A stretch of DNA of 29,354 nt from JAYWIG01 sp043789035 (GTDB taxonomy: Bacteria > Pseudomonadota > Gammaproteobacteria > Burkholderiales > Burkholderiaceae_E), in NCBI GenBank assembly GCA_043789035.1, contig JAYWIG010000312.1, forward strand, positions 1 through 29,354, in the 5' to 3' direction. The position numbers and the translations under genes are program-made. Below the pieces are notes generated by a model. That model had not been told where the DNA came from. It searched no databases and saw nothing but the letters and a program-made list of their open reading frames with translations. Position 1 is the first letter of the stretch, and each line of letters begins with the position of its first letter. Below, piece by piece: positions 17,587 to 25,367 of this stretch.

Positions 17587-18576
17587 TTGTTTTCTCATCT
17601 TCATAGCAAGCTTCTAATTAAAGCAGTAGCGATTTTCTCTACCACTTTGACTTTCACATTCGCGACTGCTCAGGAGTTCCCTACGAAACCCGTGCGCATC
17701 ATTACACCCTTTCCAGTGGGGAGCGGCCCCGAAGGCGTATTAAGAATGCTGGCGACTAGCTTGAGCAAAACATGGGGACAACCAGTCACTGTAGAAAACA
17801 AGCCCGGAGGTAATGGCTTTATTGCGATTGACGCCTTCAAAAAAGGTAGTACAGATGGTCATGATTTGATCCAACTTGATAACGTACACCTAACTGCGTA
17901 TCCGCATTTATTTAAAAAATTGCCCTATGACGCAACGAAAGATTTTGAACCGCTAACGCCGCTTTTTAAGGCATATTTCTTTGCTGCAGTGGCAAGCAAT
18001 AGTAAGTACAAAACAGTAGCCGATATTCTTGCCGACGCGAAGGCCAACCCAGGGAAGCTCAACTATGGGTCGTGGTCAGTGGGTAACCCGGTACATTTAG
18101 GGACAGCTAGGTTAGAAGTTGCCAGCGGCACTGATATGCAGCACGTTGTATACAAAGAGACGGCGCAGTTGTATACGGCTGTCGCTACTGGCGAGTTGGA
18201 TTTTGCCCTAGGTAGCAACGCGACTGCTGGCGCACTGGCGCGAGCAGGAAAAATAAAATACCTTGCAGTGATGTCCCCCAAACGCCTTGGCGCATTTCCT
18301 GATGTGCCCACGTTGAAGGAATCTGGCGGGCCGAGTGATTTCGAGGTTAGTGGCTGGACAACTATTGCTGCCCCTCGGAATTTATCCAAAACAGTGAGTG
18401 ATCGTATACAGCGTGATATCGATGCTGCGATTGCAAGCCCGGAAATGCGAGAGCGCTTTATTGCGTTTGGGTACGAGCCTTTCGTAGTTAATCGCGATGC
18501 CTTTGTGCAATACATTCAAGCCGAATCGGTTCGTTTTGCAGACATCATTCGTAAAACCAAAGCTGCTTTGGATTGA
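17587..18576 (+). CDS. Bug/TctC family periplasmic substrate-binding protein
   Basis: This is a 329-residue extracytoplasmic solute receptor of the tripartite tricarboxylate (TctC/Bug) family, which is greatly expanded in Burkholderiales. A signal peptide (about 1-28, cut likely after ATA) precedes the mature start EFPTKPVRIITPFP. The ligand-loop region reads GSGPEGVLRMLA, and the segments VENKPGGNGFIAIDAFKKG and DVPTLKESGGPSDFEVSGWT follow the family pattern. The start is TTG at 17587, with GGAGG 6 bases upstream. No TctA or TctB partner is nearby, as is common for these receptors. Because it directly precedes the gallate dioxygenase gene, it may bind gallate or a related aromatic acid (inference). 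Confidence 0.9.
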   Translation: MFSHLHSKLLIKAVAIFSTTLTFTFATAQEFPTKPVRIITPFPVGSGPEGVLRMLATSLSKTWGQPVTVENKPGGNGFIAIDAFKKGSTDGHDLIQLDNVHLTAYPHLFKKLPYDATKDFEPLTPLFKAYFFAAVASNSKYKTVADILADAKANPGKLNYGSWSVGNPVHLGTARLEVASGTDMQHVVYKETAQLYTAVATGELDFALGSNATAGALARAGKIKYLAVMSPKRLGAFPDVPTLKESGGPSDFEVSGWTTIAAPRNLSKTVSDRIQRDIDAAIASPEMRERFIAFGYEPFVVNRDAFVQYIQAESVRFADIIRKTKAALD

Positions 18577-18584
18577 AGCAATCT

Positions 18585-19856
18585 ATGGCACAAATCATTG
18601 GGGCTCTGGGACTCTCGCATACGCCGACAATTGGTTTCGCGCTCGATAAGGCAAAGCAAAATGATCCGGTGTGGGCACCCATCTTCGAGGCTTTTAAAGA
18701 ACCAACGAAATGGCTTGTCGATCAAAAGCCCGATGCGTTAATTGTTATATATAACGACCATGTCACCTCCTTTTTTCTTGATCATTATTCGCCATTTTCG
18801 TTGGGTGTGGGTCAGAGTTACTCTTGTGCTGATGAGGGTGGTGGAGCACGCGAATTACCTGCGTTGCATGGGCATCCGGCATTGGCTGCACATATCGGTT
18901 CATCGCTGATGGCCGAGGAGTTCGATATGTCGTTTTTCCAAGGTCGAGCTTTGGATCACGGCATTTATTCGCCGCTTTCCATGCTCATGGGGAGCAACAC
19001 GCTTGGGTCGGCGTGGTCTATCCCAATTATTCCGCTTCAAGTAGGGGTGTTGCAATTTCCGATGCCAACAGCCAAGCGATGCCTTAACCTCGGACGGGCA
19101 TTGCGGCGAGCCATCGAAAGCTATCCTTCAACCATGAGAGTCGCAATTGTTGCCACCGGTGGCCTATCACATCAGGTGCATGGGGAAAGAGCTGGTTTTA
19201 ATAATACTGAATGGGACAAAGAGTTTTTAGAGTTAATTGAAAACGACCCAGACCGTTTGGCGCAACTTACTCAGGCTGAGTTGGCAACTTTAGGTGGAAT
19301 GGAAGGCTCTGAAGTCATCATGTGGCTGGTGATGCGCGGAGCATTGAGTGCTAGCGTAAAAAAGCTCGCTCAGAGCTATTACCTACCTTCGATGACTGGG
19401 ATTGCTACCGTGGTCTATGAAAACAAAGCAGGCCGAGAAATTGCTAGTGAAAATAATCGACAACGTGAACTTCAAGCATTGCAACTTAACGGTTCGGAAA
19501 AGTTGAGCGGATCTTTCCCTTACACCCTTACTAGAAGCATTGCCGCATTTCGATTGAACCAGTACCTACATCGGATGACACAACCCGATCACCGCGCGCA
19601 GTTTTTAAACGACGAAGAATCGAGTTTTGAGCTGGCCATGCTTTCCGACCCAGAAAAAGCGTTGCTTCGAGCACGCGATTGGCGGGGCTTAGTCCATCAC
19701 GGCGTGATTTTTTTTGTACTTGAAAAGTGGGCGGCAGTCCTAGGCGTTAGTAATTTGCATGTGTATGCGGCCATGCGCGGTGAAACGCTAGAAGTATTCC
19801 AAAAATCACGCAATGCGCCTGACGCAATTTATTCCGTTGCCGCACAGTCGCGCTAG
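18585..19856 (+). CDS. Gallate dioxygenase (LigB-LigA fusion, class III extradiol)
   Basis: This non-haem iron enzyme is expected to open the ring of gallate to 4-oxalomesaconate. From ATG 18585 it has 423 residues: a LigB-like catalytic domain (about 1-285) and a LigA-like domain (about 300-423, with RDWRGLVHHGVIFFVLEKWA and NLHVYAAMRGETLE). Protocatechuate 4,5-dioxygenases have these as two proteins; gallate dioxygenases of the GalA/DesB type are about 420-residue fusions. Iron-ligand candidates are His12, His59 and Glu240 or Glu243, and His196 fits the catalytic base; His12 and His59 match DesB numbering. An in-frame TTG at 18573 overlaps the previous stop but spoils this numbering. A fused protocatechuate or methylgallate dioxygenase is the alternative. 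Tannase lies next. Confidence 0.87.
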   Translation: MAQIIGALGLSHTPTIGFALDKAKQNDPVWAPIFEAFKEPTKWLVDQKPDALIVIYNDHVTSFFLDHYSPFSLGVGQSYSCADEGGGARELPALHGHPALAAHIGSSLMAEEFDMSFFQGRALDHGIYSPLSMLMGSNTLGSAWSIPIIPLQVGVLQFPMPTAKRCLNLGRALRRAIESYPSTMRVAIVATGGLSHQVHGERAGFNNTEWDKEFLELIENDPDRLAQLTQAELATLGGMEGSEVIMWLVMRGALSASVKKLAQSYYLPSMTGIATVVYENKAGREIASENNRQRELQALQLNGSEKLSGSFPYTLTRSIAAFRLNQYLHRMTQPDHRAQFLNDEESSFELAMLSDPEKALLRARDWRGLVHHGVIFFVLEKWAAVLGVSNLHVYAAMRGETLEVFQKSRNAPDAIYSVAAQSR

Positions 19857-19923
19857 TACCAGCATATACGAAATATAAGTTTTGCTTTTTAACGCCCGCC
19901 GGGCACTTTTAGAGGAGATGATC

Positions 19924-21810
19924 TTGAAAAAAAATCAAATAAAAAAGGGTTGGGCCAGTTGGTTCGCGCTGTCGACCTTAACAGTCGCTGTCCTCGCAGC
20001 ATGCGGCAGTGACGGTGGTTCAGCCCCTGTAGTTGCGCAAGTCGGCCCAGGTGAGTTCGACAGCCAGCTGGCATTCGATAAAACTAAATATACGACCATC
20101 AACGTGACGGTTGATGGCGTTGCGACGCCCGTTCGCTGGTATCGCGAAGTGTGCTTTGTTGCCAAACCAATGAAGCTCGCACCGGTGCAACCTGCGCTTG
20201 GCCCACCAATAAACGTGGATAACCAAACCTGTGGTTATCACAATATGAACATTTATGTTCGCGAAGCCGACGCAGCAAAACAAGACAACGCAATTTTCCT
20301 CAATGTGAATAACGGCGGCTGGTTTGCCAGCTACCAAGGGGGTTTAAGCGGTTGGAATGGCATCACACCAATCACCGCTGCCAACTACAAGGGAGCCGAT
20401 ATTGCGGAAGGAGGTGCTTACGTTAGCACTAATGACACTGATAAAAAAGGCGCTGCACTAGCACGTGGCTTTGTGTATGTAACTGTCGCCTCGCGTAGTC
20501 GGGGTGCCACTGCGCCAGCGGGTGCCTTTGCTGATGGCATTTATCAAGGAAAAGCACCCGCAGCGATTGTTGATGCTAAAGCCGCCGTACGTTATTTGCG
20601 TTTGAATGATGGTGCAATGCCTGGTAATGCGAATCGCATTGTGGTCAATGGTACGAGTGGCGGTGGTGCTCAAAGTACTCAACTTGGTGCAACGGGAGAT
20701 AGTGCAGACTATTTCCCCTATCTTCAAGCGATTGGGGCGGCCGGCATCGACACGGCCGGCAAGAGCTCGATTAGTGACGGCGTATTTGCCATAGTCGCAT
20801 ATTGCCCGATCCAAGATATGGGCAATGCCGACATCGCTTATGAGTGGATGTTCAATGTGCTCGATACCCGTCGACAGGTATCTGCTGATCAAAGGGGAGG
20901 GCTGATTGTGGATGCCGCCGGTGTAGAACTTGTGCGTGCTTCTAACCCTGATCCAACTGGCAGCTTAGCGCTCATGAGTAAGTTTATGAGTTACCAATCA
21001 AGTCTTGGTTTGAAAAATGATGACGGCACTGCACTCACCACCGATAACATGCTTGCCGCATTGCAGGCAGAAATTAAAAACGCCGCAAGTGCGCATGTTA
21101 AAGCTGGAAAATCTTTCGTTGCTTTTAACGCCGCCGGTAGCGCTGCCGCCAATGGAGTGGCTGGAGGTAGTGGGACTTTAGCCTATATAAATGATTTCAT
21201 TGATGTCGATGCAGCAGGCGTTGTGAAATCCTTCAACATGACAAATTACTTAAAATTTGTTGCTAAACAGTCGCGCTTAAAAGCCGTACCAAGTTTTGAT
21301 CAAATCGGGCAGACTTTTGCACTTGCTGCAACGCCGACTGCTGATTCCACCAAAGCTGGTACAGTGATTAATGGCAATTACAGTGGTGGTGAATCAAACT
21401 TGTATGGCACACCCGCGCAGGTCTACGCAAACTTCACCGAGTACGGATGGAACAACAATAATGGCGATGATGCTGTTAATGCGATTCAAGCCGATATTGG
21501 TTTACGCAATACCGGCTTTACATGGGCGGGCTACCCCCAACAGGCGTTCGTTCTTAACCAATCGAAGTTAATTAGCGCATTACCTTACATCGGAAAAACG
21601 GAGGGAATCACGCAGAACTGGCGCATTCGCGTTGGTGCTCGTGATCGTGACACCTCGTTTACAGTGGCGTACAACATAGCTCGTGCTTTGAAGGCTGATA
21701 ACAAAGTTAAAGCCATAGACTACGCACTGCAATGGGATCAAGGGCATGCGGGTAACTATGACGTGCAATCGGCGTTTAAATGGATTGATTCTCGATTGAC
21801 AGCGAATTAG
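19924..21810 (+). CDS. Tannase (tannin acylhydrolase), lipoprotein
   Basis: This is an alpha/beta-hydrolase that releases gallic acid from gallotannins and gallate esters. From TTG 19924 it has 628 residues. A lipoprotein signal peptide (KKNQIKK, hydrophobic core, VLAAC lipobox) has its acylated Cys at 27. The nucleophile is Ser245 in NGTSGGGAQS; Asp574 or Asp576 lies in GARDRDT and His608 in QGHAGNYD. These match the Ser-Asp-His triad of the Lactobacillus-type bacterial tannases, as does AYCPIQDMGNADIAYEW. The TTG is chosen because AGAGGAG (19911-19917) lies 6 bases before it; the ATG at 19918 is too close to that site, and the upstream TTG at 19882 adds a poor N-terminus. It is anchored in the envelope and feeds the adjacent gallate dioxygenase (inference). 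Confidence 0.87.
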   Translation: MKKNQIKKGWASWFALSTLTVAVLAACGSDGGSAPVVAQVGPGEFDSQLAFDKTKYTTINVTVDGVATPVRWYREVCFVAKPMKLAPVQPALGPPINVDNQTCGYHNMNIYVREADAAKQDNAIFLNVNNGGWFASYQGGLSGWNGITPITAANYKGADIAEGGAYVSTNDTDKKGAALARGFVYVTVASRSRGATAPAGAFADGIYQGKAPAAIVDAKAAVRYLRLNDGAMPGNANRIVVNGTSGGGAQSTQLGATGDSADYFPYLQAIGAAGIDTAGKSSISDGVFAIVAYCPIQDMGNADIAYEWMFNVLDTRRQVSADQRGGLIVDAAGVELVRASNPDPTGSLALMSKFMSYQSSLGLKNDDGTALTTDNMLAALQAEIKNAASAHVKAGKSFVAFNAAGSAAANGVAGGSGTLAYINDFIDVDAAGVVKSFNMTNYLKFVAKQSRLKAVPSFDQIGQTFALAATPTADSTKAGTVINGNYSGGESNLYGTPAQVYANFTEYGWNNNNGDDAVNAIQADIGLRNTGFTWAGYPQQAFVLNQSKLISALPYIGKTEGITQNWRIRVGARDRDTSFTVAYNIARALKADNKVKAIDYALQWDQGHAGNYDVQSAFKWIDSRLTAN

Positions 21811-21855
21811 GGCTGATTCACTGTTGTTTGAAAGTCAGAATGGCGTAGGGGTAAC

Positions 21856-21890
21856 ACTACATTAGTAAGCAAAACTTACTGTAGTTTTTT
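21856..21890 (+). terminator. Probable terminator after the tannase gene
   Basis: ACTACA (21856-21861) pairs with TGTAGT (21880-21885), and GTAAG (21865-21869) with CTTAC (21875-21879) around a CAAAA loop, with a 3-base bulge. A run of six T at 21885-21890 follows. It fits an intrinsic terminator for the gallate operon, 46 bases past the stop. The same dyad could also be an activator site for the downstream sigma54-like promoter. Confidence 0.6.
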
Positions 21891-21926
21891 ACGCCCAATT
21901 TGGCGATCACGAAAAGAGCAGCCACT

Positions 21927-21942
21927 TGGCATTAAGCTTGCT
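21927..21942 (+). promoter_or_regulatory. Sigma54-like promoter upstream of the DUF1348-kinase operon
   Basis: TTGGCATT at 21926-21933 and TTGCT at 21938-21942 match the -24/-12 consensus (TTGGCACG-N4-TTGCW) except for two substitutions in the -24 box. The invariant GG (21928-21929) and GC (21940-21941) are 12 bases apart, as required. Initiation would fall near 21953, leaving a short leader that contains the AGGAG site of the next gene. Confidence 0.55.
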
Positions 21943-21967
21943 CCTTCTGAAAAAATAGGAGCACAAC

Positions 21968-22381
21968 ATGACCGAAGCACGTCCCCCTTTACCGCCCTTT
22001 ACTTTAGAAACAGCCTTGAAAAAAGTCCAAGCAGCAGAAGATGCTTGGAATTCGAAAGACCCCATTCGGGTAAGCTTGGCGTACACCTCTGATTGCGAAT
22101 GGCGCAACCGAGCCGAGTTCTTTTCAGGTCGAGAAAAAATAGTCGAATTTCTTTCGCGTAAGTGGGCCACGGAGATTGGCTATAAACTCAAGAAAGAACT
22201 TTGGTGCTTTGCCGATAATCGGATCGCTGTTCGTTTTGAGTATGAATGGCATGACGATTCCGGTAACTGGTATCGTTCATATGGCAACGAGAATTGGGAG
22301 TTTGCACCCAATGGCTTAATGCAAAAACGCTTTGCCAGCATTAACGATGTGCATATTTTAGACAATGAACGACGCCTCTAG
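21968..22381 (+). CDS. DUF1348 / NTF2-like protein
   Basis: This 137-residue soluble protein belongs to the NTF2-like superfamily and resembles DUF1348 proteins. Recognisable parts are the N-terminal PPFTLETALKKVQAAEDAWNSKDP, the central CEWRNRAEFFSGREKIVEFLSRKW, and the acidic FEYEWHDDSGNWYRSYGNENWEF. The cone fold of this family binds small molecules or acts as an enzyme scaffold; no specific activity is known to me. An AGGAG site precedes the ATG, itself just after a sigma54-like promoter. The 3' end overlaps the kinase gene by 17 bases, which implies coupled translation and perhaps a sensing-related role (inference). Confidence 0.83.
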   Translation: MTEARPPLPPFTLETALKKVQAAEDAWNSKDPIRVSLAYTSDCEWRNRAEFFSGREKIVEFLSRKWATEIGYKLKKELWCFADNRIAVRFEYEWHDDSGNWYRSYGNENWEFAPNGLMQKRFASINDVHILDNERRL

Positions 22382-23558
22382 TACATCGCAACTTATTGAT
22401 CAAGACCGCCTCTCGCTATTGCTTGAATCAACCGGCGAGGGCATTTTCGGTATTGATCTAGACGGCCATTGCACGTTCATCAATTCTGCGGGTGCGCGCA
22501 TGCTTGGCTTTGCGGCTGACGATGTACTCGGTCGGAATATGCACGAGCTCACCCATCATTCGCATCGTGATGGCAGCCACTATCCTGTAGATACCTGCCC
22601 GATTTTTAATGCGTTTCGACAGGGCCTTGGTTGTCGCATTGATACGGAAGTGTTTTGGCGCGGTAATGGAGAATCGTTTTCGGTGGAGTATTCAAGCTAC
22701 CCGATCCTGAAACAGCAAACTGTGCTCGGTGCGGTGATTACCTTTGTGGACATTACCGAGAGGCGTAACGCCGAAGCCGAACTCAAACGTGCTAAGTTAG
22801 AGTTAGAAGATCGGGTGAACGAGCGCACTGCCGAACTTACCGATGCGCTAAGGCGACTACAAGATTTATCTGCCCATAGTCATACGGTTGTTGAGCAGGA
22901 GCGTACCCGCATTGCCCGCGAAATTCATGATGAATTGGGCAGCATGTTGGTGGCACTGAAAATGGATGTGAATTGGCTCTCGAAGCGGATTGCAGTGCCA
23001 GCACAAAGCAACGCAGATCTAAACTCGGAGGAGGCTGCTCGACTGCAGATGCGCTGCAAATGCGACGCGATGAGCGCCTTGATCGAATCGGCCGTAGATA
23101 ACGTCGGCCGCATCATTACCGACTTGCGGCCTAGCATTCTTGATCATCAAGGCTTATGGGCCGCGCTTGAGTGGCAAGTATCGGAGTTTGGGCGCACCTT
23201 CGAAGTAACGAGCCGGTTTGAAACGAGCTGGACATTGGAAGCTTCTCCACCCGAACCTGATGATGCCAAAGCGATGGCGATCTTTCGAATTGTGCAAGAG
23301 GCCCTAAGCAATGTTGGCCGTCATTCGCTGGCTACCCGCGTCGATGTGCATTTGGAGTTGCGAGAGATCGATAAACAGCAACAACTCATTGTAGAAATAG
23401 CCGACGACGGTAAGGGTGCAGATATCAATCAGCTCTGGGCAGCAAATTCTTACGGCATTATCGGCATGCGTGAACGCTCAAGACATTTTGGCGGTGATTT
23501 GCAGGTGCAAACATCGAAGGCGCTTGGCTGCCGAATACTGTTAACGATGCCACTATGA
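22365..23558 (+). CDS. Soluble PAS-domain sensor histidine kinase (NarL-type, HisKA_3)
   Basis: This 397-residue two-component kinase has no transmembrane segment, so it senses a cytoplasmic signal. A PAS domain covers about residues 10-130, ending in the typical FVDITERRNAEAELKRAK. A short coiled coil (about 130-175) leads to the HisKA_3 dimerisation helix, with phospho-acceptor His188 in RIAREIHDELG. The ATPase domain has the N box QEALSN (311-316), DDGKGAD and GIIGMRER. This subclass pairs with NarL/FixJ response regulators, and one is encoded at 24687-25337. The start overlaps the DUF1348 gene by 17 bases. The PAS domain contains two cysteines and several histidines, but no ligand can be named. 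Confidence 0.93.
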   Translation: MNDASSTSQLIDQDRLSLLLESTGEGIFGIDLDGHCTFINSAGARMLGFAADDVLGRNMHELTHHSHRDGSHYPVDTCPIFNAFRQGLGCRIDTEVFWRGNGESFSVEYSSYPILKQQTVLGAVITFVDITERRNAEAELKRAKLELEDRVNERTAELTDALRRLQDLSAHSHTVVEQERTRIAREIHDELGSMLVALKMDVNWLSKRIAVPAQSNADLNSEEAARLQMRCKCDAMSALIESAVDNVGRIITDLRPSILDHQGLWAALEWQVSEFGRTFEVTSRFETSWTLEASPPEPDDAKAMAIFRIVQEALSNVGRHSLATRVDVHLELREIDKQQQLIVEIADDGKGADINQLWAANSYGIIGMRERSRHFGGDLQVQTSKALGCRILLTMPL

Positions 23559-23630
23559 CTTTTCCTTGGCGCTAACATCGATCCCATATCCATCGAGCTA
23601 ATGCACACGAACGCGAACAAGTTTTGCAAG

Positions 23631-23646
23631 GTGCCGAGGTTGGCAC
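23631..23646 (+). repeat. Short inverted repeat after the kinase gene
   Basis: GTGCC (23631-23635) and GGCAC (23642-23646) form a 5-base stem with a 6-base loop, 72 bases past the kinase stop. There is no T run, so a terminator is not supported. It is one of three dyads in the 189-base spacer before the lipoprotein gene. Confidence 0.3.
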
Positions 23647-23678
23647 TTAAATGACAAACCCAAGTAACTCGCAGTGCT

Positions 23679-23730
23679 TTAGCTCATTTGAATGGTCGCG
23701 GTGAGCTAAGCTTTAAGGCTACCCATTCAA
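23679..23730 (+). other. Interleaved inverted repeats (pseudoknot-compatible) upstream of the lipoprotein gene
   Basis: TTAGCTCA (23679-23686) pairs with TGAGCTAA (23702-23709), and TTGAATGG (23688-23695) pairs with CCATTCAA (23723-23730). Both are perfect 8-base matches. Their order a-b-a'-b' means the two stems interlock, as in an H-type RNA pseudoknot, with connecting segments of 1, 6 and 13 bases. The structure ends 17 bases before the GTG start. A regulatory role, or a pair of overlapping operators instead, is inferred. Confidence 0.45.
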
Positions 23731-23747
23731 TTCGTGGAATCGCATAA

Positions 23748-24644
23748 GTGATAATTTTTAATTCTCAATCCTTGCTTCGTATCCTTAGCATCGCGCTTTT
23801 GGTTGCATCGGTACACGGTTGCTCTTCTCTAGGAATTCCTATACCGGTGAGAACCAGTACTTCGCCAGAGGCACAAGCACTGCTGACAGAAACTCAAAAT
23901 GCCCACGGCAAAGAGGCTTTCTCTAAAATTAATGACATCGCTGTGAGTTACGACGGCGTTTGGCCATTTCTTATTACGAAGATACAACCTAAAATTACGG
24001 ACCCGCAGTTTCGTAAAACCTCGCAAGATCGAATGCTGCTCCGTGAGGGCGCGGTAGTACAGTTTTATCAAGGTACTGGTGGCGGTAAGTTTGTTTGGCG
24101 CGAAAACGATAAACAACCCGTAAAAGTTAGCGTCACCTATAACGGCAAACTAGATACGGATATTGCTATGCGCGATGCTTCGTATTTAGTACTAGAAGCC
24201 TATCAGTTGTTTCTCATGCCAGCGTTCCATGTTCAACGTGCCGCCTGGCTGGAGCTTGGCAAAACTGAGTACATCGACAATGCTCCTTATGAGACGCTTA
24301 TCGCTGTTATGCGCCCCGGTTTTGGCAATGCGGTAGAAGATCGCACTATGTTGTATATCGACCCAAAGACCAAGTTGGTAAAGCGAGTTCGCCTTACTCT
24401 GGAAGGGACAGCAACGACTAAAGGCGCGTTTGTAGAAACTACCTACTTAGCCTATAAAACTATGGAAGGTGTCGTCTGGCCGACTCAGTTTTATGAAGCT
24501 TTGGTATCACCATTTCCTGGCTTGCCAGCTCATGATTTCTGGTTAACTGGGCTAGATATTAATCGTGGGCTAACGAGCGCAGATTTTGAAGGTGCTAAAT
24601 ATTCAGTGCGCGCCGCAGTTCCCGCTAAGGCTTTGCCAAAGTGA
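23748..24644 (+). CDS. Putative lipoprotein of unknown function
   Basis: This 298-residue protein begins with GTG at 23748 and a lipoprotein-type signal: hydrophobic ILSIALLVASV, then the lipobox VHGC with Cys at about residue 25. The mature part has no further membrane segment and looks rich in beta strands. Near the C-terminus, YIDPKTKLVKRVRLTLEG and TTYLAYKTMEGVVWPTQFYE resemble the outer-surface lipid-binding folds of LolA/LolB-like or related lipoproteins, but I cannot assign a family. The ribosome site is weak (GTGGAA 8 bases upstream), and interleaved inverted repeats lie just ahead of it. It sits between the kinase and regulator genes on the same strand. Confidence 0.75.
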   Translation: MIIFNSQSLLRILSIALLVASVHGCSSLGIPIPVRTSTSPEAQALLTETQNAHGKEAFSKINDIAVSYDGVWPFLITKIQPKITDPQFRKTSQDRMLLREGAVVQFYQGTGGGKFVWRENDKQPVKVSVTYNGKLDTDIAMRDASYLVLEAYQLFLMPAFHVQRAAWLELGKTEYIDNAPYETLIAVMRPGFGNAVEDRTMLYIDPKTKLVKRVRLTLEGTATTKGAFVETTYLAYKTMEGVVWPTQFYEALVSPFPGLPAHDFWLTGLDINRGLTSADFEGAKYSVRAAVPAKALPK

Positions 24645-24686
24645 CTCTAAAGATTAAGTAGTCGACAATGCCGTTATGATTTCGTC

Positions 24687-25337
24687 ATGACCCCCATTCG
24701 CCTCTTAATTTGTGATGACCACCGCATCGTTCGTGAAGGTCTAAAGCAAATTTTTGCCGACAGCGATGATATTCAAACCGTTGCTGAAGCCCAAGATGGT
24801 GAACAAGCAATGACGCTTGCTCTGAGCCTGCAAGCGGAACAAAAGCTGGACCTCGTATTGCTTGATATTGCAATGCCGTTGCGAGATGGCTTAGATGTCT
24901 TGGTGGCCTTAAAAAAAGCAGCACCCGATTTGCCAGTGTTAATTTTAAGCACCTACCCAGAGCGACATTACGCTGTGCGGGCATTGAAGCTCGGTGCGTC
25001 TGGCTATCTCAACAAGAGTGCCGACCCCGATGAGTTAATCGCTGCGATTCGTAAAGTGATTTCAGGTGGTATTTACGTTGCCGCTGAAACGGCGGAGGAA
25101 CTTGCGCGAAATGTGGGCAAGCGTTTGGAAACAGGCGTCGATAAGCTCTCGCACCGTGAATATCAGGTTTATAAATTGCTCACTCGTGGGTTGTCGGTGT
25201 CCCAAATTGGTGCAGAACTCGAGCTAGCCAGTAATACTGTGAGCACTTATCGTGCACGTATTCTTGAAAAGACTGCTACCAAGAATGATGTCGAACTCGC
25301 TCAGTATGCTGCGAGTCTAGAGCGGCGCACTCCTTAA
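24687..25337 (+). CDS. NarL/FixJ family response regulator
   Basis: This 216-residue two-component regulator has a receiver domain (about 4-125) with acidic pocket Asp10-Asp11, phospho-acceptor Asp60 in LLDIAMP and the switch lysine in LNKSADPDE. It is joined to a LuxR-type helix-turn-helix (about 150-210, LSHREYQVYKLLTRGLSVSQIGAEL, then SNTVSTYRARILEK). It has no AAA+ domain, so it cannot itself activate sigma54 promoters. It is the natural partner of the HisKA_3 kinase, separated from it by the lipoprotein gene. The cyn operon begins about 150 bases downstream, so this pair may respond to related signals (inference). Confidence 0.94.
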   Translation: MTPIRLLICDDHRIVREGLKQIFADSDDIQTVAEAQDGEQAMTLALSLQAEQKLDLVLLDIAMPLRDGLDVLVALKKAAPDLPVLILSTYPERHYAVRALKLGASGYLNKSADPDELIAAIRKVISGGIYVAAETAEELARNVGKRLETGVDKLSHREYQVYKLLTRGLSVSQIGAELELASNTVSTYRARILEKTATKNDVELAQYAASLERRTP

Positions 25338-25367
25338 ACACACGTTTTGTTCACGTTGATGGCGTTT

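Noticed and set aside
18573..18584. In-frame TTG start four codons upstream for the gallate dioxygenase
   Set aside because: It overlaps the previous stop codon, has no better ribosome site, and shifts the conserved His12 and His59 numbering.
19894..19904. GCCCGCCGGGC inverted repeat between the gallate dioxygenase and tannase genes
   Set aside because: The stem is four or five bases with a tiny loop, followed by only four T, and it sits between genes expected to be co-transcribed.
23642..23658. TTGGCAC upstream of the lipoprotein gene as a third sigma54 promoter
   Set aside because: The position 12 bases after GG lacks the required GC, so the -12 element is missing.
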